This document shows, in pieces, positions 24,651 through 34,618 of a DNA stretch of 64,000 nt; positions within the stretch are counted from its first letter, which is position 1, and each line of letters begins with the position of its first letter. The notes beneath the pieces were generated by a model that was not told the origin of the DNA, did no database searches, and was given only the letters and a program-made list of their open reading frames with translations. The stretch lies in the NCBI RefSeq assembly GCF_958979055.1, contig NC_084891.1, positions 1,988,501 through 2,052,500 on the forward strand. Reading direction: 5' to 3'. This DNA comes from Alnus glutinosa. Taxonomy: Eukaryota; Streptophyta; Magnoliopsida; Fagales; Betulaceae. The translations under genes were made by a program, and so were the position numbers.

Positions 24651-24688
24651 AAATTTTAAAATAAAGGGAAATTATGTCACACCCCTCA

Positions 24689-24713
24689 CCCCCCCCCCCC
24701 CCCCCCCCCCCCC
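24689..24713 (+). repeat. Poly-C tract, 25 bases
   Basis: Uninterrupted C run followed by gcgccgggcgcacc, a GC-rich island in AT-rich intergenic DNA between the two duplicated units. The exact length may be unreliable, because homopolymers of this size are error-prone. Confidence 0.8.
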
Positions 24714-25073
24714 GCGCCGGGCGCACCGCATGCTTTTGCACTTTTGACATTGAGACCCCAATTTCTAATTTGATGAATTTTAGACTTGTGCTTCAACCAT
24801 TTGTAAATTGTGAAGAGAATTACTCTCAATCTAAAGCCCTAATACACCTAAATCTTACTATCACACAATAGAGATTATTCTCCAAATAAATAAAATAAAA
24901 AGAAAGAAAGAAAGACAAGAATACAAAGTTTACTTTTATTTAGAATAAATGACAGCTGATATTCTTTTTTCCTCTCACTATTTCACGCTCCACTCTAAGT
25001 CGGTAAGGGATATTCGGTATTCGGTTAGGGGCCTTTGGCCTTGGGTTTATGAATCAGCCCTGATGGGCTGAGC

Positions 25074-25298
25074 TGTTAGAAGGTTAGTTGTACCGTTTCA
25101 ATTGAGAGGTTGTATATAACCCAAGCTCACAAGTAAATCTGTATCGAATTTGTCAAATGTGTAATTGTATCCTTCGAATTTAAGCTTTTCTTGAATAATA
25201 AAGTCTTGGAGATTCTAGACCTCTTGAAGTGTCTATCTTTCTTCTATATTCAGTATTCAATATTACAAAAACAAGAAATACATTACAAGTGGTATCAG
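25074..25298 (+). mobile_element. Short LTR with initiator-Met primer site (remnant)
   Basis: The segment starts TGTTAGAAGG, contains a TATA-like tatataacc and an AATAAA-type signal near 25194-25202, and ends in aca at 25287. Two bases later comes TGGTATCAG (25290-25298), the start of the plant iMet primer binding site. The organisation LTR then PBS indicates the left part of a Copia-like or TRIM element; no gag/pol or second LTR is present. Confidence 0.5.
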
Positions 25299-25507
25299 TT
25301 TAGTCACTTGATATCACATTACAAGAAATACATTTTGGTCGGCTTCACCTTGATATCACACTACAGTAGGCAAACAGGGACCCGAATTCCTAACAATCTG
25401 CCAATGTAATAAGAGAACTTTTATGAGGTCCACTTGTCCGTGTACAACTGGCTGATTGAGACTAGTTTGAATAATAAAAATTTGTACTAAAAATTATAGT
25501 ACTCGCA

Positions 25508-25972
25508 CTTCGGAGTGTTAGATAAGTTTAGCTGCTTGTAAACTTGGCTTGACTCAACTCACTTAAACTCGATTCGGTCTCGGTTTAAAAAATAAACGAG
25601 CATTTCGTGAATATAATGATTTGCTCGTATATAAAATGAGACATACTCATATAAACTCGGATCAAACAAAGCTCGTGAACTTGGATTGTGTAAGTTCGAC
25701 TCGACTCGTTCTGCTCTAATCGTTAGCTCGCTCGTGTATATATATGTATAAAAATAATCTTTATAAATATAAGATTCTATAATTGTAGTGTATAAATATT
25801 AACATAGTAAGCATAATATATGTATCACTATAAACGTTCCCTTTAGAATGTGAAATATAGATTAAAGTTCAACTTGTACTGAATTTTAATATAATTTTTT
25901 TTTTGAAGTAAAAAATATTATCAAACTCCAATTGAGCTCAAGCCGCTCAAGCTCGATTGGAGGCTCGACTTT
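25508..25972. repeat. GCTCG-rich interspersed repeat abutting the duplication breakpoint
   Basis: Both ends are rich in variants of gactcaactc, ctcgattc, gctcaagctcg and gctcgact around an AT-rich core. Such sequence is common in plant genomes as a non-autonomous repeat of uncertain class. Its right end touches the first base of duplicated block A copy 2 at 25973. Confidence 0.5.
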
Positions 25973-27758
25973 GTTAAATAGCAGAACAAAAAAGTCATTC
26001 ACATCGAATTCTTCTTAGATTTTCTATTGCAACCACATGAAGATAAAACCGAAGGTGCTTAGTTTGAGGCTGGAGAGGTGAAAATCATTGGAATTATGTG
26101 GGTAGGTCTTTCTTATGATTGTAAAATTTACCTTCTTATGGGTCTTACCTATCGGCTTTTGCTGCAAAGTTTTCAAATTGATGTTCATAGAAGACTAATT
26201 GAATGAAATAACAAATTTTTTTGATATTATTATTGCTTTCCAGATGATGCATGATTTTAGTTGCATATTAAAGAAACAAGCTTTTCAATATTTATTTTCA
26301 ACCTTTTTATGTATTTTGTGGCATGTGAGAATGTCTGATACTGATCTGAAAATATGTCAAATTGTTCCAAGTTGAGTAATTTTAGCAACTGTTTACCGTT
26401 TCCTCTCTTGGTATGATAACCTTCTAGATTAATTGGATGCATTTTCTTTATGGTGAGACATCAATTAATCTAGAAACTTATCAACCAATGAATCTAGGAA
26501 GTTAACAGTTTATACATTCAAGAGTTTGACTAAGAAAAAAAAGTTGTGCTAGGGTTTTGCTTTGTGTTTGTGGCAGCACTGCTTTACCGCCCATGATCTT
26601 TGAGACTTGAGGTAATGGATGGTCGAAAGGAATCACTTGCCCCTTTGTTTCGAAGGAGTGGATGAAGCACAGGATCATGCATGTCCAGTGGAAGCTCCGG
26701 CAACACTGCTTCAAGCTGAAGGACTTTAATTACCTGCCCTGCCTTTGGCCTTTCCCTGTAGTTTGGGTTAGTGCACCACAACCCTACAATCAACAAGCAT
26801 CTCATCTCTTCCTCGGAAAAGCTCGTGCAGAGTCTCTCATCAGCTGCTTGGAGAATATCCCCTGCAAGGTAGAGCTCCCAAACCCATGTCACTAGTGACA
26901 CATGATATTCCCCATCATGGAAAGTCATCCTCCCACATGCAATCTCCAAAGCCACCACTCCAAAACTGAACATGTCTGATTCTTTACTGGCCCTCCCTTC
27001 ATTTGCATATTCTGGGGCCAAGTAGCCGTAAGTCCCTACCACACCGGTTGTATGAGTCCTCGACTGGGGGTCGACCAGCTCAGCAACCCCAAAATCACCA
27101 AGCTTGGTGCTGAAATCTGTGTCCAACAGTACATTAGCTGATTTGATGTCTCTGTGAAGGACACAGTACTTCTCTGCCTCTTCATGGAGATAATGAAGGG
27201 CTAAGGCCAAGCCTAGAGCTATCTTGTATCTCGCATTCCATGGGAGGATTTCTCCATGGCCAAAGAGATGATTGTCCAGACTGCAATTAGGCATGTACTC
27301 ATAAACAAGCAAGAATTCGCGTTGCTCATGACACCAACCAATGAACTGAACCAGGTTTCGATGTATTAAACGGCTTATTATCTTCACCTCATTGATGAAT
27401 AGAGACTCGGAGTGTTTGGATTCAGTGAAGATTCTCTTCACGGCAACCGGGCGGCCTAGGCCTCTCAAGCTTCCTTTGTAGACTTGGCCAGACCCTCCCT
27501 GACCTAGCCTCATATCATTTGCAAAACCATTGGTGCCTGCAGCTAGTTCAATGTAAGAAAATTTTCTAGGCAACGCTCCTCTCTCAAGATTTGTACTTAT
27601 GGAGGAGTCAGAATCCGCGTCACTTCCATGGCTGTGATTCTTGTTTCTCCTCCTCAGAACAAACCAAAAGATGATGCCCCCCAGAATAATCAAGCTCAAG
27701 GTACACCCCACAAGAAACACAGCAAAATATATCATGAACCTCCTTATTCTATTGCAGC
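25973..27758. repeat. Duplicated block A, copy 2
   Basis: Copy of 18381-20166 without gaps large enough to shift the offset. It carries the transporter 3' flank (without the transporter), the kinase 3' flank, the kinase domain and the membrane segment. Similarity stops abruptly at 27758. Confidence 0.95.
26584..27735 (-). CDS. Truncated LecRK duplicate: membrane segment plus kinase, no lectin domain
   Basis: An open frame of 383 aa matches the membrane helix and whole kinase of the gene at 18992-20965, with a few substitutions (for example S to R near GSLRGLG, S to A in LALALHYLH, K to E in SFSEEEM). All kinase catalytic residues remain: VAVKRI, HRDIKS, DFG, APE. The lectin domain and signal peptide are gone; upstream of the junction the frame meets TGA within about ten codons. 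The ATG used arises from one base change: AGG (Arg) in the intact gene is ATG here. Whether it is expressed is unknown. It could encode a membrane-anchored or soluble kinase with no ectodomain, or be a young pseudogene. Confidence 0.8.
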   Translation of the reverse strand: MIYFAVFLVGCTLSLIILGGIIFWFVLRRRNKNHSHGSDADSDSSISTNLERGALPRKFSYIELAAGTNGFANDMRLGQGGSGQVYKGSLRGLGRPVAVKRIFTESKHSESLFINEVKIISRLIHRNLVQFIGWCHEQREFLLVYEYMPNCSLDNHLFGHGEILPWNARYKIALGLALALHYLHEEAEKYCVLHRDIKSANVLLDTDFSTKLGDFGVAELVDPQSRTHTTGVVGTYGYLAPEYANEGRASKESDMFSFGVVALEIACGRMTFHDGEYHVSLVTWVWELYLAGDILQAADERLCTSFSEEEMRCLLIVGLWCTNPNYRERPKAGQVIKVLQLEAVLPELPLDMHDPVLHPLLRNKGASDSFRPSITSSLKDHGR

Positions 27759-28532
27759 AAATTCACATGTCTTCTACTTGTTAGGGCGCCCTTAATTTGT
27801 CCTTAATTTATACTTCATGCTACTATGCTCCATTATTTAATCCCATTTTAATTGATCTTGTGCAACGGGTAATTTCATGGAGATCGATTTTTTTCAAGTT
27901 CGGACAGATGTTCGGATAATTTGACCCTCTATGTTTTGAAAACACCTACCCGAGCAAAAAGGGACATTGAGACTCCCCATTACACCCGATCCCATCGTGG
28001 TTAATGGGCAATAACTTTTAAGAAATATTGTGTCACCCATTTTGTCTTCCCCACCATGACACAGACAAATCGCTGTCCGAGTATGTTGGCAATCAAGCTA
28101 GTGGGAACTGACAACGGAGATGTGGGCCAAGAGCTAAAGCTTCCTACAGTTTTTGAACAATAAACTAAACTACACATCTCGTGAGGCTGCTGGCGGCCGA
28201 TATTTTATCGCCGAAAATCAATTTGGCAAATTCGTGGTAAAGGAAAAGGTAGACTAAAGCAACGGCTGCTGGCCGACGCGAGTAATTTTATACATCATAT
28301 TTATGTTTTTTTTTTTTGTCTTTTTAAAATTGATGTGGCTTTTAAAATTACTATTTAATCAAAATTTAATATGGATCTATCATAAATCAAATGATGATTT
28401 TAAAAAACACATCATTTTTAGAGGAACACAAAATGGGCATAGGTACGACGTCTAGAAGTACTTGGCCTACGTTGTACCAACTTATTCTCTCTATTTTTTT
28501 TTGAACAATCAAGATAACCATAATATAAATAA

Positions 28533-28974
28533 GGAATAACTTCACAAACAGGTATCGAAGTATCGGCCGTTTTGAAAAAATGGTATTAAACTTCCAAATG
28601 TCTCAAATTAGGGTATCAAAGTTTCCAAATGTCTCAATAAAGGGTAATTTGTTAGGATTTACTGTTAAATCTTGTCAAAATTCCCGAAATACCCTTGTGT
28701 TTATTTTTTTTTAAAAAAAATTATAAAAATTTTCAAAGATTCAAGTACGAGTATTTTTGCAAATTCTGTTAAATTCTAAACAACAACTAAATCCTAGTAT
28801 TTTTTTTTCCTATAAAAATGAGGGGAATTTTGGCAAGATTTAACAACAAATCTTAACGGATTACCCTTTATTGAGACATTTGGAAACTTGAATACTCTAG
28901 TTTGAGAAGTTTGGAAGTTCATTACCCTTTTTTCAAAATAGCTGATACTTCGATACCCTTTTGTTAAGTGATCC
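28533..28974. mobile_element. Mutator-like MITE, 442 bp, inserted after the duplication
   Basis: The terminal inverted repeats read GGAATAACTTCACAAACAGG and, from the right end, GGATCACTTAACAAAAGGG, both leading into GTATCGAAG. The flanks are atataaataa (28523-28532) and atgtaaataa (28975-28984), a 10-bp target duplication with one mismatch. The equivalent place in block B copy 1 (about 23003-23022) shows a single uninterrupted aatataaataaaaaccc, so that site is empty. It belongs to the same family as 2586-3031 (shared gttaggatttNctgttaaat core). Confidence 0.9.
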
Positions 28975-29639
28975 ATGTAAATAAAAACCCTATAAATATC
29001 TCAATACGGTCGTACCATTGAAAGAAACAATAAAAAGTTAAAACGAGAAATTGTCCCACATGCCTAGTTCTTACTCAATGTGAGTGGTTGTGTAAATGTT
29101 GTGCACAATAATGCTGTGCAAAAAGATCATTTTTCTTGACTAAAAGCAAAAGGTAAAAGAGAGGGTGATAAAGGTTTGAAAAAATAGTATGATAGTTGGA
29201 CCACTGAGAATAAGTGTGCGACAACTCAAGACCGAAGAGAGAATACACTATTGGAAAGATGAGCGGAATCTAGATGCCGGTGTATGGGGCCGCTTGCAGG
29301 CCGGTGGAGTGGCTGGTTGGGCGGCAGCTTTTGTACCTTACATTTTCGGACGGCCAATGTCCGTGCACACTTCGGTTTAGACTTGAAAAGATGGGAGTCT
29401 ATTCGTGAAAAGTGTTGGTGGGCGTCCAAGACCAAGTCCATCCGCAACGATAAAAAGACACACGGCAAAACCTTAACTCCAAAATGGAAATATGTCGGAG
29501 ATAGTATGGGAAGTAACCTTTCATGGGAGTCATGGGACAAACCTTCATTTGGTCTTTGTTTTTGTTGACAAGATGAAACATGTTCCACCACGTACGGCAG
29601 CACGTGTTGTCATATATATGTATGATTACTTACTAGACT

Positions 29640-30003
29640 GTTATTAATTTTGATGCGGCGATTCGTGACTCGTTCTTTTTTATTCCCACTACTTGTAATG
29701 ATCCGGCTTTGAATATTGTTTTTGCATGCTTAGATAGAGAAGTTTCCTCTCCGGATCCTTATTTGTGGGTGGATTAGGGCAACCTTCTCACATTTAGAAA
29801 TGCAATGACAAAGGCCTTAACAAACATTATTGTGGAGGGCAACTCGCAAATTATTGTTTATGTTATCACCGTTTGTATTAGAAGCGTGTCGGCTCTTCAA
29901 CCATATTTCACTCTAGTCCTTTCAAATAGTTCTTCATCGCATGCAGTACCAACTGACCTGTGCACAACCTTGCCGGATATAGACAGCTTCTACCGATCAA
30001 AGT
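29640..30003 (+). pseudogene. RNase H-like (RVT_3) fragment, copy 2
   Basis: The frames read INFDAAIRDSF, then after a stop NAMTKALTNIIVEGNSQII. These correspond to the first strand and the later VEGDS motif of RVT_3 RNase H-like domains. An in-frame stop (VD*GNLL) and the missing central part show that it is dead. The sister copy is at 23630-24000. Confidence 0.5.
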
Positions 30004-30778
30004 GAAAGCAATCCCATTGTTTCTCTCTCCCCTGTGGTAATAGGAACTTTCTTATGATCAGTGACATCAACTCTTGGCTTGTCTTTTTATACAAATGGGG
30101 ACTCTCCAACATTGGAAGAAAAACTATCACGTACGTAGTTTGTAATTATATTTCTCATTGAAATTTAGTAATTTTAGCCAAAGTCCCTTGAACCTTCACG
30201 GCGGAGAAACTAGTCATGTACGTAGGTTGTAATGATTTCTAATGGGGTCTCTCCAGCGTTCTTTTTGGAAATTTGGCACGCCGACCACGACCCACAAGCA
30301 ATTTGTTGGAAGCTCTATCAAGTGTTCATACTTTTGAATTAAACTGGATTTGAAAATTTTCTTTTGACTCAGTCTATTAAATTAGCATGCGTCCGAAATT
30401 ATATAAAGCATGTGATTCAAGATTGTAATTATGTGGTTTAACCATCAAGCATAAAAGAGACATCAATTAGTAACGAATCTTGAAAGGATGAGATAACCCA
30501 AAAAACCTGTTCTCAGTTCATATTGTAGGCAGAAACTTGCCTGATTCAACATGCATGTAAGAATCACATGTTTTATTAAAAAACATGTAAACATCACATG
30601 CATTTTGAACACATAAGGCTGAACGCTCCCTTATCGATACCCTTTTACATCCCATAGCTTCGACATATCGCTTAGTCACGTTCATTTTTTACACAAGAAT
30701 GCTCGATCAGTGAGCTTTTTTCAACTTAATTTGGAGAAAAACTTTATTTTTTGTCTTTTGATTTTTTATTATTATTAG

Positions 30779-31073
30779 GAATGGCCCATTATCAACTTGG
30801 GCTAATATGAGCTTTTGGGCTATGGGCAACCTGTAAATAAAATCGTGAAAATTAGGGCTGAGCTGGTCTCCAATCAGGCCCAGCCCACTCCATATAAAGC
30901 CCTAGCAGGCTAGCACCGGATGCCCATAGCCATAAGACTTCCTCTGTGACCAAACACCACGGTCGTTTTGCCCTTATTCCGGATTAGGGTTAACTCTTCA
31001 CAATCAGTGAATCACAGACTCTCTTAGGCGCCAACCAAAACCCTTGCAAATCAGCATCTTTCAGTACAAACAG
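30779..31073 (+). promoter_or_regulatory. Promoter and non-coding first exon of the Myb/SANT gene
   Basis: Several GGCCCA or TGGGCT motifs (30783-30890) of the type found in promoters of growth-related plant genes precede a TATA-like tataaag at 30893. About 30 bp later the presumed leader begins and contains attagggttaac. It ends at the donor CAG|GTAAAG (31073/31074). The matching acceptor ttttcag|GGGAAGGAATGG is at 34610, giving a 3.5 kb intron inside the 5' untranslated region. Motif roles are inferred from general plant knowledge. Confidence 0.55.
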
Positions 31074-32569
31074 GTAAAGGCTCTAAACCTTTTTCACCAT
31101 TTGGTGAAAGCTCTTAACTTTCGAAATGTTCATGCTTCTTCGGTTGTATTGCTTTTCTTCTTCTTTGATAAGTGAATGTGGCATCGATTTTGTGGTTGGA
31201 CAATTCCCATTGCTGGAGGAAAAGCTTGAGTATTCACAGAATTCCACGTTCAATTGCTTTGTGCTTCGTTTTAATAAAAAAACTTGAAGCCCATTGCAAA
31301 GTAATAGCCTTAAAGTTGAAAAGGGTTTCTATTGAATTGTATAAAATGGAAATCCATTTGGTTATTATGATCTTGAAGGTGTGTTTTTAGCTCTTTCCTT
31401 TGAGTTTTGCTCATTCTTCTTTCTGGAAGTATTCAATTTTGTTCAGACAGTGCTGATATTTAGAGTGAAGGCCAGGCTTCAATTATTAAGAATTAGATTA
31501 CCTTTTCTTTCGCTGTGCTTGGGTGAGTTGAAAATCTGAAACCCGTATAACATTGATGAAGTTTTGCTTTTTCCTCCCCACCCTTTTAAAGTTCTATCCA
31601 TTTTTTTCTTTCTTTCTGGGTTTGTTAAATTGCAGTGGTTCTGAAGACTTCTTTTTTTTTTTTTGGGAGAAAAGAAGGTCTGAATAATGAATTTTTGGTT
31701 TGATGAAGTGTGCTATGTTGAAGCTAAATCTCGAAATCCATTTTGGTAAGCTTTTGAGTATTAAAAATAGTGAATTCTTGAATTGAACTTCTATTTGATC
31801 AGATGATAGTTGGGATGTGAGGCATCAAAAGTTGTTAGCTCCTCCATTCTTTTATCCATAAGAAAGAGTAGAAGTCATAAAAAAAATCCACTTGTGTATT
31901 TTCTAATAACTAAGGAATTCTATTATCTAAAGGGTGGCTAAGATGGAATTCATATTCATGGGAGTGGCAGCTAAAATATCAATTATGTTTTACTAAAATA
32001 ATCAATAAACAATATTGGGATACCAATTGATGAGAGTTGAAGTAAGCTATGTTCTCAAAGTTGTAAATAGGGAACTGTATTATATATCTAAAGGGTTAAA
32101 TGGAAATACGTGTAACTGTAAAGTTAAAAGTGCAAACCATAGGGATAACTTCGGCGCATTTAAAGTAATTGTAAACTATACTAATCTATTATTTATCTAA
32201 AGGGTTAAGTGGAAGTACATGTAACTATAAAGTTAAAAGTGCAAAGTACAGGGATAACTTGAGGCCATTTAGAAGTAATTATGAATGGGGTACTGTCGGA
32301 ATTGAAATAACGCTTTAATTAAATGGAGGGCAGAACTGAAAAGATATCCTCAATGACAGTGAGAAACCTGTGATTATATTATATAGATTGAATGGATTAA
32401 ACAACTGGAGACCATAATACTAATTGAGGAAGGGAAAATGGAAAATAAGTAAAAAGAGAATGCTGATAAGCCTTGAGGAGGGTGCAAGAAATTGTAGCTA
32501 ATTGAGTAATAATAAAAATGGTTGGAAAATGTAGAGAAGGAAGGATCCCAAAGCAGGTAGGAGAAAGAA

Positions 32570-32855
32570 AAGCCCTACGATGGAGCACTCTCTTTACTTG
32601 CTTTGGTTTGTCTTGGATTATGCCTAGAAGTGTTATCGAACTGTTTGCTTGTTGGTGGACGTTTGGACGGCCGAGGAGTGTTGTGATTTTGAAAATGGTA
32701 CCGATTTGCCTTTTTTGGTGTTTATGGAAGGAAATAAATAATAGGTGTTTCGAGGATTTAGAGAGGTTCTTGGAAGATATTTTAACTTTGTTTTTTCATA
32801 TTTTGTATCTTTGGATAGTAGCTTTTGTGTTTTCACTGTCATTAAAAAAACGTTA
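32570..32855 (+). mobile_element. LINE fragment (zf-RVT region), plus strand
   Basis: It lies in the long 5'-leader intron of the Myb/SANT gene. The frame gives WSTLFTCFGLSWIMPRSVIE and later CLFWCLWKEINNR, the C-terminal end of plant L1-type LINE ORF2 after the zinc-binding reverse-transcriptase domain. It is truncated at both ends and joined tail-first to the inverted LINE at 32856-33610. Confidence 0.7.
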
Positions 32856-33610
32856 GGCACCCCTTAGTACACTGAGAGTATACAAAGGAAACACCTAATT
32901 AGAAAAAGAAAAGCGAGCGAGAAAGTCATCAAAACTAAATTACAATGGGTGGACATAAGCCGTAGTCCAAAAGTACAATGTAAGGTAGAACGAGAATAAA
33001 ATCTCCTCCAAGATATTTTCCAAATCCTTAAAGCGCCTATTGTTCATTTTCCTCCATAAGCGCCAAAAGAGGCAAAATAGGTGCCATTTTTCACACCGTA
33101 ACGTTTGTTGGCCTTCCAAAGGACCACCAACAAGTAAGCAAGTCGATAGCCCGTCTGAGCATAACCCAAGACATCCCGAAACGACTGAAAAGAGTACTCC
33201 ACAAAGCAGAAGCCATGTCGCAAGGAAGAAGAAGATGGTCCACAGACTCTCCAGTCTTCTTACACATATAGCATTTGCTTATCACGAAAACATGCCACTT
33301 CCTAAGATTGTCCAGGGTAAGGATCTTGCCAAGAGTCGCGGACCACGCAAAAAAGGCAACCCTTGCAGGAGCCTGAGTGTGCCAAACACTTTTTCAAGGA
33401 AAGCGACTACTACCAAAGCAATCCAATGAGTAAAAGGAGGATTTGACCTTGAGTAAACATTTTTTGGAGGAGACCCACTATATCTTTTCTTCGGTACCTC
33501 TTTTTCACTTTAACTGAATGCAACACCTGGAAGAAAGAAGTAAAATCATCCAGCTCCCAATCGTGAGCCTCAAAGTAAAAGCTCACGTTTCACTGGTTGG
33601 AACCGTCCAA
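32856..33610 (-). mobile_element. LINE fragment (zf-RVT region), minus strand
   Basis: Read on the minus strand the frame gives ARVAFFAWSATLGKILTLD, then CYMCKKTGESVDHLLLPCD, the zf-RVT zinc-binding motif of plant LINEs. The 3' portion mirrors the plus-strand fragment to its left, so the two form an inverted pair of over 200 bp. Frameshifts and stops follow the zinc motif. Confidence 0.75.
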
Positions 33611-33972
33611 GTAAAATCTTGATTTGCTTCTGTCACTAAATTTTTAGAGAGAGAAGCCCTCCACTCTCCCACGTATGAGAGCTTTTCTCCCTCCTAGTGA
33701 GAGGCCTTTCTCCCCCTTTCTCCCTGCTACTTGCTCTCCTCCTTCCATTCTCCTTCCCTCTCTCTTTTTTTTTTTTCTTTTTGTTTTCTCTCTTTTTTAT
33801 TTGTGTTTTGGAAGCCAGATCTACTGCCTATCCACCTCTACCTTTGCCCACATGTCACGCCATCACCTTCATCGGCCTCTACACCACCCCCTGCCGCTCC
33901 CCTCCATTGCCCCCACCATCTCCTTTTTTTATTAATGCAATCTTGCTTAGGAAAAAAATAATAATTTCTAAA

Positions 33973-33973
<1 letters not shown>

Positions 33974-34011
<38 letters not shown>
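33974..34011 (+). repeat. Poly-A tract, 38 bases
   Basis: Long uninterrupted A run preceded by a pyrimidine-rich stretch (33640-33780). It could be the tail of a retroposed sequence, but no body or target duplication could be assigned. Confidence 0.8.
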
Positions 34012-34013
<2 letters not shown>

Positions 34014-34041
34014 ATAATAAGTACATTTTGATAAGAAATTA

Positions 34042-34336
34042 CTCCTTCCCTCCCAATTTTAGTGTCTTGTTTTCCTTTTTAAGGACATCCCCAAGTATAT
34101 TTATGCTTTCCAAAAGTACAAACATTTATTTTGACATTTTCTTTTACAATTGAATTGGATTCGATTGGACGGTACCAAGGAAATCTAGTGCAGTGCTAGA
34201 CCCCAAGGTCCCTTGCTTTAGTCTTAGTCCCTGCCCCCATCCTCAAAAGGCATTTAAGAAGTTAATTAGACTTTCTAGTTTCATTAATAATTGTGCTGTT
34301 TTATAAACCAAGACACTTATTTTGGGACTGAGGGAG
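34042..34336. mobile_element. Stowaway-type MITE, 295 bp
   Basis: It begins CTCCTTCCCTCCCAATTTTA and the reverse complement of the end reads CTCCCTCAGTCCCAAAATAA, with gtgtcttg next to both ends. A TA dinucleotide target duplication (34040-34041 and 34337-34338) flanks it. These are the marks of Tc1/mariner-derived Stowaway elements. It lies in the 5'-leader intron of the Myb/SANT gene. Confidence 0.9.
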
Positions 34337-34618
34337 TAATTAAGATTTTTTTTGCTTCTTGTGCTGGAGCTTTACATATTTAATGTTATGATGGTAGTAA
34401 TGGTAGGGTTTTATTTGTTAACCGATTGGGTCCCACTATTTGTATCTTTTAGAATGAAGGTTACCACATTTTTGTTCTAATTGCACATGAGCCTTAATTC
34501 TATAGAAGAGAGACACATTAACTTTATTATGACCTCAATTGCAATATTTTTCCTTCTCCTTCCTTTTCATCTAAGCATATGAAATGATTAATGATATTCA
34601 CGATTTTCAGGGGAAGGA

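Larger units (their letters stand above)
27850..30610. repeat. Duplicated block B, copy 2
   Basis: Counterpart of 22391-24650. Similarity ends near acatgtaaaNatcacatg in both copies (about 24640 and 30600). It is larger than copy 1, mainly because of the 442-bp MITE at 28533-28974. Confidence 0.85.
27736..30778. other. Non-coding region with duplicated block B copy 2
   Basis: From 27759 to about 27850 the sequence is unlike the sister locus. From about 27850 to 30610 it follows block B copy 1. Apart from the RNase H-like fragment and the MITE annotated separately, no gene is seen. An open frame at 29189-29380 (+) has an equivalent at 23200-23590 but is broken there and has no recognised domain. 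Confidence 0.7.

Noticed and set aside
28794..28976. 60-codon minus-strand frame
   Set aside because: It lies wholly within the 442-bp MITE.
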